Shown in pieces: positions 15,873-22,557 of a DNA stretch of 30,624 nucleotides. The DNA is from MAG-121220-bin8 sp965655865 (GTDB lineage: Bacteria > Bacteroidota > Bacteroidia > Flavobacteriales > Flavobacteriaceae), in assembly GCA_965655865.1 (NCBI GenBank), contig CBFHJJ010000017.1, positions 1-30,624 of the forward strand, in the 5' to 3' direction. A program made the translations under genes and the position numbers. Positions within the stretch are counted from its first letter, which is position 1; each line of letters starts with the position of its first letter. Under the pieces are notes generated by a model. The model saw only the letters and a list, made by a program, of their open reading frames with translations, did no database searches and was not told the origin of the DNA.

Positions 15873-16511
15873 ATGTCAAAAGATTTAAGTGGATATAGAG
15901 ACAAGTATCTTAAGGGTGAGTTAAATGAAATTGATTTACCTGACAATCCTTTTCTTTTATTTTCTAATTGGTTTGATGAGGTTGAAAAATTTGGAACTGA
16001 AATTGAACCAAATGCAATGTCATTATCAACTGTTAGTTCAGATTTTTCTCCCTTAACTAGAATTGTATTATTAAAAAAATTTTCAGAGTTAGGTTTTATT
16101 TTTTTTACTAATTATAATAGCAGAAAAGGTAAAAATATTTCAGATAATTCAAACGTATGTTTATCTTTTTATTGGCCTTCAATGGAAAGGCAAGTTATTA
16201 TTCAAGGTGTATCTCATAAAATTAGTGAACATGATTCTATTGAATATTTCAATTCTAGGCCAAAAAGTAGTAGAGTTGGTGCTATTGTTTCTAACCAAAG
16301 CGAAGTTATTCCCTCTAGAAATTATATTGATGAAAAATTAAATAATTTTATATCAAATAATAAAAAATTAATAAAACCCAAAAATTGGGGTGGCTTTAAT
16401 GTTGTTCCAAGTTCTATTGAGTTCTGGCAAGGGAGAGACAATCGTTTACATGATAGAATTATTTTTTTTAATGAAAATAAAAACTGGATCAAGAAGAGAC
16501 TGTCACCTTGA
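15873..16511 (+). CDS. pdxH: Pyridoxamine/pyridoxine 5'-phosphate oxidase
   Basis: FMN enzyme that makes pyridoxal 5'-phosphate, the last step of vitamin B6 synthesis and salvage. At 212 residues it is close to the usual 218. Seen: NAMSLSTVSSDFSPLTRIVLLK (first FMN-binding strand region), FFTNYNSRKGKNI, FYWPSMERQVIIQG and the C-terminal WGGFNVVPSSIEFWQG and NRLHDR substrate-binding blocks, all characteristic of PdxH. It sits inside the pyr-rnz-ppk operon and overlaps the next gene by 4 bases. Its product is the cofactor of three other enzymes in this window. Confidence 0.95.
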   Translation: MSKDLSGYRDKYLKGELNEIDLPDNPFLLFSNWFDEVEKFGTEIEPNAMSLSTVSSDFSPLTRIVLLKKFSELGFIFFTNYNSRKGKNISDNSNVCLSFYWPSMERQVIIQGVSHKISEHDSIEYFNSRPKSSRVGAIVSNQSEVIPSRNYIDEKLNNFISNNKKLIKPKNWGGFNVVPSSIEFWQGRDNRLHDRIIFFNENKNWIKKRLSP

Positions 16512-16993
16512 AAAGACTCATTTTAATTAGACATGCAAAATCTTCTTGGGATAATAATCTGTCAGACTTAAATCGTTCGCTTTCTAGTAGAGGATACTCT
16601 GACGCTCAAATTATGTCAGGAATTTACAATAACTTAAACATTAATGTAGATTATGTTTTTTCTAGTACAGCGTTAAGAACTCAACAGACAGCAGAAATTT
16701 TCATAAAAAACATTAATGCAATTAATATAAGCAACTATAATATAGATTCTACACTTTATGATTTTATTGGAAATAATGTTGAAATATTTATTAAAAACTT
16801 AGATAATTCACTTCATTCAGTTATGATTTTTACACACAACAACAGTTGTAACAATATTTTATCAAAGTTTTCAAATATACATGGTTTAATGGTTCCTACT
16901 TGTGGGATTTTAATTTTTGAATTTGATGTATCTTTGTGGGAGAATATTAATTCTGGAAAATGTAATTATTATTTTCCTAAAAATTTTAAATGA
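16508..16993 (+). CDS. sixA: SixA-like histidine phosphatase
   Basis: Small (161-residue) histidine phosphatase of the SixA type. The RHG-like motif is LIRHAKSSW (R8, H9 nucleophile) and the second catalytic His is in FTHNNSCN (H110). SixA removes phosphate from phospho-His, classically on phosphorelay HPt domains or the nitrogen PTS; here the target is unknown. The start codon is TTG (16508-16510), overlapping the pdxH TGA as TTGA, and no better start exists because the catalytic block follows at once. Its own TGA overlaps the ppk ATG, placing it in a phosphate-handling block with Ppk and Ppx. Confidence 0.85.
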   Translation: MKRLILIRHAKSSWDNNLSDLNRSLSSRGYSDAQIMSGIYNNLNINVDYVFSSTALRTQQTAEIFIKNINAINISNYNIDSTLYDFIGNNVEIFIKNLDNSLHSVMIFTHNNSCNNILSKFSNIHGLMVPTCGILIFEFDVSLWENINSGKCNYYFPKNFK

Positions 16994-19041
16994 TCATTTC
17001 AAAAAATCTATTTATAAACAGAGAAATTAGTTGGCTTGAATTCAATGAAAGAGTTTTGGAAGAAGCTAACGATATTACAGTTCCTTTGATTGAAAGAATT
17101 AGATTTCTAGGTATTTTTTCAAATAATTTAGATGAGTTTTATAGAGTTAGGTATGCAACTGTCAAACGTATAGCTGTTAGTAATAATAGTGGAAAAAAAC
17201 TTTTTAAAGGTAAAACAGCAAAGGAATTATTAAATGACATAACAATAAAAGCAACCGATCTTCAACAAAAGAGTTTTTTAACTCTTAATAATATTATTAA
17301 GCTTTTAGAAAAAGATAAAATTTATTTTGTCGATGAATTAAAGGTTAAATTCAATCACAGGCAATTTATTAATAATTATTTTTTTGAAATTATTAGTCCT
17401 GCAATTGATGTAATCATTTTAAATAAGAATAAGAAATTTCCAAAATTTAAAGAAAATTTATCTTTTCTATTGATTAGAATTATATTAGAAAATGATGAAG
17501 TTCAAAATGCTATAATCAGGTTTCCTAGAAACTTAGAGAGATTCGTAATATTACCTTCAGATAGTACTGAGCAAAATATTATAATGATTGATGATATCAT
17601 CAGGTTTCATTTAAAAGATGTTTTCAAGATATTTAATCCTAAATCTATTGAGGCCAATATGGTAAAAGCAAGTAGAGACGCTGAGCTAGATTTTGATGAT
17701 GATATCTCAAAAAGTTATTTAGATAAAATTGCTCAAAGCGTTAAGGAAAGGTCTAGTGCTGATCCTGTGCGTTTTGTCTATGACAGTGAAATTAAGTTAG
17801 AAACCTTAAACTTTTTACTGAAGAAAATGGGTATCAATGATGAAACAGACAGTATAATTCCAGGTGGAAAATACCATAACAGAAGAGATTATATGGACTT
17901 TCCTAACCTTAAAGATTCCTTAGTATATAAACCTTTGCTACCACTAAATGTTAAAGGATTTAGTCATAGTGATAATACTTTCGATAAATTGAAGGAAAGA
18001 GATTTTATGATACATACGCCTTATCATAAATTCACTTATTTGATTAGTTTTTTAATGAAATCTTCAATAGATCCAAAAGTCAAAAAGATTTCAATTACAA
18101 TTTACAGGTTATCAAAATTATCCAAGGTTGCTAGTGCCTTAATTAATGCAGCTAGAAATGGTAAAAAAGTAGTTGTTCAAATTGAACTTCAAGCTAGGTT
18201 TGATGAATCAGCAAATATTAGATATGCCAAAGAAATGCAATCACAGGGAATTAAATTAATTTTTGGTTCTCCTAATTTAAAAGTACACAGTAAAATTTGT
18301 CTTATTGAAAGGCTAGAAAATGGTAATCTAAAAAAATATGGTTTTATTAGTACAGGAAATTTTAATGAATCTACAGCAAAGATTTATACTGATTTAACTT
18401 TGTTTACATCAAATGATAAGATTTTAGATGAAGTTTCAAATGTTTTTAACTTTTTCAATGCAAATTATAAAAAGTATGTTTTTAAAAACTTGTTTGTATC
18501 TCCAATCAATACTGAAACTAAGATTAAAAAACTTATTAATAATGAAATTATAAATGCTAAAAACGGTAAAGAGTCCTGGATTAAAATTAAAATTAATAAC
18601 ATAACGAGTTATAGTTTGATTCGTTCTTTATACGATGCTAGCAGGGCAGGAGTAAAAATACAAATGATTGTAAGAGGAATATGTTGTCTTATTCCCGGTC
18701 ATAAAAACATGAGTGAAAATATAGAAGTTATAAGTATAGTTGATAGATTTTTAGAGCATACTAGATTTATGATTTTTAGTAATAATGATAATAATAAAGT
18801 TTTTATTTCATCTGCAGATTGGATGACAAGAAATCTTGACAACAGAGTTGAAGTCACTTGCCCTATTTTACAAGAAGATTTAAAAAAAGAAATTCTAGAT
18901 ATTTTTAATATTTACTGGAGTGATAGTATAAAAGCTAGGCTTATAAATAGTAATTCTAAATCTAGAATTACTAATCAAAAAAGTTTCAAATCTCAAGAAA
19001 AAATGTATAATTATTATTTAAATAAAATTGAAGGACTTTAA
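16990..19041 (+). CDS. ppk1: Polyphosphate kinase 1
   Basis: Makes inorganic polyphosphate reversibly from ATP at the membrane. At 683 residues it is essentially full length. The N domain opens NREISWLEFNERVLEEA, followed by NNLDEFYRVR. The two active-site histidines are in place: KVHSKICLIE with H433, the residue that becomes phosphorylated, and LEHTRFMIF with H590. These match the positions in E. coli PPK1 closely. The block FISTGNFNESTAKIYTDL is also typical. The ATG overlaps the sixA stop, and the ppx start lies within the last 14 bases of this gene, so expression of the three genes is tightly linked. Confidence 0.96.
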   Translation: MIISKNLFINREISWLEFNERVLEEANDITVPLIERIRFLGIFSNNLDEFYRVRYATVKRIAVSNNSGKKLFKGKTAKELLNDITIKATDLQQKSFLTLNNIIKLLEKDKIYFVDELKVKFNHRQFINNYFFEIISPAIDVIILNKNKKFPKFKENLSFLLIRIILENDEVQNAIIRFPRNLERFVILPSDSTEQNIIMIDDIIRFHLKDVFKIFNPKSIEANMVKASRDAELDFDDDISKSYLDKIAQSVKERSSADPVRFVYDSEIKLETLNFLLKKMGINDETDSIIPGGKYHNRRDYMDFPNLKDSLVYKPLLPLNVKGFSHSDNTFDKLKERDFMIHTPYHKFTYLISFLMKSSIDPKVKKISITIYRLSKLSKVASALINAARNGKKVVVQIELQARFDESANIRYAKEMQSQGIKLIFGSPNLKVHSKICLIERLENGNLKKYGFISTGNFNESTAKIYTDLTLFTSNDKILDEVSNVFNFFNANYKKYVFKNLFVSPINTETKIKKLINNEIINAKNGKESWIKIKINNITSYSLIRSLYDASRAGVKIQMIVRGICCLIPGHKNMSENIEVISIVDRFLEHTRFMIFSNNDNNKVFISSADWMTRNLDNRVEVTCPILQEDLKKEILDIFNIYWSDSIKARLINSNSKSRITNQKSFKSQEKMYNYYLNKIEGL

Positions 19042-19915
19042 TAAAGTAATTAAATATGCAACAATAGATATTGGCTCTAATGCTATTAGGCTTTTAATCT
19101 CAAATATTTATATTAATAATTCAGAGCTTTTTTCTACAAAAAATTCATTGGTAAGGGTCCCTATTAGATTGGGCCAAGATGCCTTCAAAAACGGAAAAAT
19201 TTCCAAAAAAAATATTCAAAGGTTATTGGATTCAATGAAATCTTTTAAGCTTTTAATGAAAGTCCATAATGTTAATAAATATTTAGCTTACGCTACATCA
19301 GCTTTAAGAAGTTCTTCCAATAGTAAAAAAATAATTGATTTAGTCGAAAAAAAAAGTAATATTAAAATTGAAATAATTAGTGGCCAAAAAGAAGCTAAAT
19401 TAATTACTAATAATCCAGTATTTTCAACTAAATCTAAAACTTTTTGTTTTATTGATGTAGGTGGTGGCAGTACAGAGCTTACGTTAATAAATAATAATAA
19501 GGTAATAAACTCTAAGTCATTTAAGATTGGTGGTGTAAGATTGATAAATAATTTAGTAAAAAAACCCACTTGGGATAAATTTGAAAACTGGATTGTAAAT
19601 AATTTATCTAATAAAAAAAATATTGAAGTAGTCGCTTTAGGTGGAAATATTAATAAAATATTTAAACTATCTGGAAATAAAATTGGCAAACCAATTTCAG
19701 TTGAATTAATTGATTCAACTATTAATGATTTAGAAAAAATGTCTTTTTTTAATAAAATGGTTACTTTAAAACTAAATCCTGACAGAGTAGATGTTATAGT
19801 CCCAGCAGGGAAAATATACCAATTTGTTTTAAATAAAATGGATGTAAAGGAGATTACTGTTCCAAAAATAGGCCTTGCTGACGGAATGGTTCACGAACTA
19901 ATAAATGAATTATAA
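19028..19915 (+). CDS. ppx: Exopolyphosphatase, Ppx/GppA family (short form)
   Basis: Actin-like-fold phosphatase that removes terminal phosphate from polyphosphate, or hydrolyses pppGpp in GppA members. At 295 residues it holds only the catalytic two-lobed core and lacks the C-terminal HD-like domain of the 513-residue E. coli enzyme. Seen: ATIDIGSNAIRLLI (11-24, first phosphate loop), ISGQKEAKLI with Glu122 as the likely catalytic acid, and CFIDVGGGSTELTLI (140-154, second phosphate loop). The start is TTG at 19028 inside ppk, since no ATG precedes the first motif. It ends on a TTATAA shared with dnaX. The ppk context favours a polyphosphatase role. Confidence 0.92.
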   Translation: MKDFNKVIKYATIDIGSNAIRLLISNIYINNSELFSTKNSLVRVPIRLGQDAFKNGKISKKNIQRLLDSMKSFKLLMKVHNVNKYLAYATSALRSSSNSKKIIDLVEKKSNIKIEIISGQKEAKLITNNPVFSTKSKTFCFIDVGGGSTELTLINNNKVINSKSFKIGGVRLINNLVKKPTWDKFENWIVNNLSNKKNIEVVALGGNINKIFKLSGNKIGKPISVELIDSTINDLEKMSFFNKMVTLKLNPDRVDVIVPAGKIYQFVLNKMDVKEITVPKIGLADGMVHELINEL

Positions 19916-21565
19916 GTTAAGTTTGAATTCTTTTCTTAAATTTTCAATTCTTGGATTTATTTTTTTTAGTTTCTCATATTTCTCAATAGGTGAATAAATA
20001 AAAGTTTTTTCTTTTAATTTATTTACTTTTATATGAAGCTTAATATTACTGTTTTTTAATTCGGTTTTTAAAAAACTTAACAGCTCAATTTTATTTCTCT
20101 CTAATTCAATTTTATTTGTTTCATTAGTAAGAGTGTAGGAGATCTCATTATTTTCTAGAATTTCTGGCTTTGCTATAGCAAGTATACTAGCTAAGTTTTT
20201 TCTTCCTTTACTTAATAATTTTTCATGAAATTTATCCCAAGATTTGATTAGTGCAACTTGATTGAAATTAGAATCAAAATTTTTTGAGAGAGTTGTTCTT
20301 TTTTGTTTTGCAATATTTAAGTTTTCAATATCTTTTTTTGCTTGTAAGCTTGAGATTGATAATCCTGAAATGTTTTTTTTCTCTACTTTCTCTACTTTCT
20401 CTACTTTCTCTACTTTCTCTACTTTTTTAATTTCCTCAATTTTGACTTTATTAGATTCCTTTATTTGTTTTTTTGAAATCTCTTCTTTAGGTAGGATTTT
20501 TATTTTTTTTTTTAATTCAATATTTTCAATTGAGCATAGTTTCATCAAGCATATTTCAGTCAAAAGTCGCTGATTTTTACTGTTTTTGTACCTGTAACTG
20601 CAATCCTCAGTTAAATGAATTGCATTTAATATAAAACTTGAATCTTTAATTTTAGCCTGATCAATATATTTAGTTTTTAATTTTTCATTTTGTTCTAAAA
20701 GAACTTGGCTCATGCTGTTTTTAGATATTAATAAATCTCTAAAGTGAAGACATAGTCCATCAATGAAATGTTGACCATTAAAACCTTGTTCAATTACTTT
20801 ATTGAATAATAAGAGACAATTAGTAATATCATTTTTATTAATTAATTCAAATGTTTCAAAATAAACATCATGATCTAAAATATTCAAATTTTTATATGCT
20901 AATTCTTTAGTAATATTACCATCAGTAAAATTTACTAATCTGTCAAAAATTGACAAAGCATCTCTTAAAGCACCATCACTTTTATTTGCAATTAAAAAAA
21001 GCGAATCATCATCATATAAAATTTTTTCTTTTTTTGCTATTTTTTCTAAATGACTTTTAATGTCTGTAGTGCTGATTTTTTTAAAATCATAAATTTGACA
21101 ACGTGATAAAATCGTTGGTATAACTTTGTGTTTTTCAGTTGTTGCTAATATAAATATTGCATATTTAGGAGGCTCCTCTAATGTTTTTAAAAAAGCATTA
21201 AAAGCTTGTCCTGAAAGCATGTGAACTTCGTCAATGATATAAACCTTATAATTTCCAGTTTGTGGAGGTATTCTAACTTGGTCAATTAAATTCCTAATGT
21301 CATCCACTCCATTGTTTGATGCTGCATCTAATTCAAATATATTGTACGAAAAATCACTAGATTCATTGTCGTCGTTAATTTGTTTAGCAAGTATCCTTGC
21401 ACAAGTAGTTTTACCAACTCCTCTTGGACCACAGAACAACATTGCCTGCGGAAGTTGATTGTTTTGAATTGCATTTTCAAGAGTTTTAGTTATAGACTTT
21501 TGACCCACAACGGTTTCGAAACTATTGGGTCTATACTTTAAAGCTGATACAACATAATTATCCAT
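19910..21565 (-). CDS. dnaX: DNA polymerase III subunit gamma/tau
   Basis: Clamp-loader ATPase that loads the sliding clamp and, as tau, bridges polymerase cores. 551 residues: AAA+ domain with Walker A GPRGVGKTT (46-54, K52), Walker B YIIDEVHML (109-117) and sensor 1 with the arginine finger SRC (154-156); collar domain to about 350; then a Lys/Glu-rich linker containing five VEK repeats; and a tau-specific C-terminal region. The zinc-binding cysteines found between Walker A and B in E. coli are missing: residues 61-75 contain no Cys. An A11 run sits at codons 351-355, just at the end of the collar. A promoter element lies 6 bases before the ATG. Confidence 0.95.
   Translation of the reverse strand: MDNYVVSALKYRPNSFETVVGQKSITKTLENAIQNNQLPQAMLFCGPRGVGKTTCARILAKQINDDNESSDFSYNIFELDAASNNGVDDIRNLIDQVRIPPQTGNYKVYIIDEVHMLSGQAFNAFLKTLEEPPKYAIFILATTEKHKVIPTILSRCQIYDFKKISTTDIKSHLEKIAKKEKILYDDDSLFLIANKSDGALRDALSIFDRLVNFTDGNITKELAYKNLNILDHDVYFETFELINKNDITNCLLLFNKVIEQGFNGQHFIDGLCLHFRDLLISKNSMSQVLLEQNEKLKTKYIDQAKIKDSSFILNAIHLTEDCSYRYKNSKNQRLLTEICLMKLCSIENIELKKKIKILPKEEISKKQIKESNKVKIEEIKKVEKVEKVEKVEKVEKKNISGLSISSLQAKKDIENLNIAKQKRTTLSKNFDSNFNQVALIKSWDKFHEKLLSKGRKNLASILAIAKPEILENNEISYTLTNETNKIELERNKIELLSFLKTELKNSNIKLHIKVNKLKEKTFIYSPIEKYEKLKKINPRIENLRKEFKLNL
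20382..20426 (-). repeat. Five tandem 9-bp repeats inside dnaX (VEK repeat)
   Basis: TCTACTTTC on the + strand repeats from 20382 in exact 9-base steps; the fifth copy ends in T instead of C. In the dnaX frame each unit encodes Val-Glu-Lys. The copies are nearly identical at DNA level, including the same codons, which indicates recent expansion by slippage. Copy number could vary between strains without breaking the frame. Confidence 0.92.
20503..20513 (-). other. A11 homopolymer in dnaX, candidate slippage site
   Basis: Eleven T on the + strand, A11 in the dnaX message, spanning the last base of codon 351 through codon 355. One A fewer gives K-K-K-stop (354 residues); one A more gives KKKNKNPT-stop (359 residues). 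Both products end where the gamma form should end, after the collar domain. Confidence 0.6.
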
Positions 21566-21570
21566 TAATA

Positions 21571-21578
21571 CAAATATA
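21571..21578 (-). promoter_or_regulatory. -7 promoter element for dnaX
   Basis: Minus strand TATATTTG, an exact TAnnTTTG, ending 5 bases upstream of the dnaX ATG (21565). The predicted transcription start falls on or within about 3 bases of the start codon, implying a leaderless or nearly leaderless mRNA. Confidence 0.5.
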
Positions 21579-21646
21579 GAAATACACCAATAATATTATA
21601 ATTTTTAAAACTTTAATAATTTTTTTTTATCAACATAATTTTAATC

Positions 21647-21654
21647 TACTTTTG
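21647..21654 (+). promoter_or_regulatory. -7 promoter element for rnpB
   Basis: TACTTTTG, an exact TAnnTTTG. The first paired base of the RNase P RNA (near 21659) lies 5 bases downstream, which is where this promoter class should start. This gives a useful internal calibration for the other promoter calls in the window. Confidence 0.65.
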
Positions 21655-21658
21655 CTGT

Positions 21659-21946
21659 AAGCAGGCCTTCTTATCGCTTTTATTAGTAAAAGAGGAAAGT
21701 CCGGACACCAAAGAGCATTATAGCGGGTAACACCCGTCACTATTTATAATAGAGGACAAGTGCAACAGAAAGTATGTACAGTTAGGCTGTAGTGAAACCA
21801 GGTAAACTCTATAAGGTGAAACGTCACGTATACCAGCGCTTGAGAGCTGCTCGCTCAATGTTGGAGGGTGGGCGGTTTGAACAAAATAGTAATATTTTGT
21901 CTAGATAAATGATAAGACAAGACAGAATCCGGCTTATGGCCTGCTT
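21659..21946 (+). ncRNA. rnpB: RNase P RNA
   Basis: Catalytic RNA that trims tRNA 5' leaders. Conserved blocks in order: GAGGAAAGTCCGGACACC near the 5' end, GTGCAACAGAAAGTA, AGTGAAACCAGGTAAACTC, GGTGAAACGTCACGTATACC, GGAGGGTGGGCGG, and the 3' core CTAGATAAATGATAAG with ACAGAATCCGGCTTAT. The 5' AAGCAGGCC (21659-21667) pairs with GGCCTGCTT (21938-21946) to form P1, which sets both ends; the T run after it doubles as terminator. About 288 bases is short compared with the 377 of E. coli. It is divergent from dnaX, and its 3' end abuts the stop of the convergent wbqC gene. Confidence 0.96.
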
Positions 21947-21947
21947 T

Positions 21948-22547
21948 TTATTTTAAATAACTTGTACTATTAGGCCCCTCGTTAAATATTAAGTCCATAA
22001 TACTTAAATCATTTAAAAAACCATTTTTATCTGAAAAAACTTGTCTGTATTTTATATTTTCTGAAATCGTGTATTTTTTGTTTTCTATATTTTTTCTTAA
22101 ATCTAAGCAGTTTTCATATCGAATATTATAGCCTTTTGATAATTCTGATTTTATTTCAATTTCTGTCCACTCAAAAATTAAATTAATAATGTCAAAATTG
22201 AATTTTGTAAGGTCAGTATACTTTTTTTGATATATTTTTTCTAACGAATCTTTATAAAATTCAAAGAAAGGAGATGAACTGTAAGCTGATTTTATTGATC
22301 TCCAATGATTTTTTTGCCATGCAATTGTATTATCAATTTTAGCTTCGAGCATTGAAAACTTAATTTTAGAATGTTTTATAGGAACAGTTAATATTTGAAG
22401 CCCATTTGCTGAGTGAATAAATGTTCTGTTTCTGTAAGTTTGTTTAATGTAATTTTGATGGACGTCCCATAAAATATTGGAATTCATTATTTGTTTCCAA
22501 CACGAAATTGGGCCAAAATAGGGTGGAACCATTATTTTTTGAACCAT
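21948..22547 (-). CDS. wbqC: WbqC family protein
   Basis: A 199-residue cytoplasmic protein with the WbqC N-terminal pattern VPPYFGPISCWKQI and the following QTYRNRTFIHSANGLQILTVPIK block. The family is named after genes in O-antigen clusters; its biochemical role is not established. In Flavobacteriia it commonly follows lepB, as here (10-base gap), which suggests a conserved neighbourhood rather than a local O-antigen cluster. It is the last gene of the leftward operon, and its stop codon lies 2 bases beyond the 3' end of rnpB with no terminator of its own in sight. Confidence 0.85.
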   Translation of the reverse strand: MVQKIMVPPYFGPISCWKQIMNSNILWDVHQNYIKQTYRNRTFIHSANGLQILTVPIKHSKIKFSMLEAKIDNTIAWQKNHWRSIKSAYSSSPFFEFYKDSLEKIYQKKYTDLTKFNFDIINLIFEWTEIEIKSELSKGYNIRYENCLDLRKNIENKKYTISENIKYRQVFSDKNGFLNDLSIMDLIFNEGPNSTSYLK

Positions 22548-22557
22548 TAAAATATTT

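Noticed and set aside
20382..20426. Short tandem repeats as a possible CRISPR array
   Set aside because: The units are 9 bases with no spacers and encode VEK inside dnaX.
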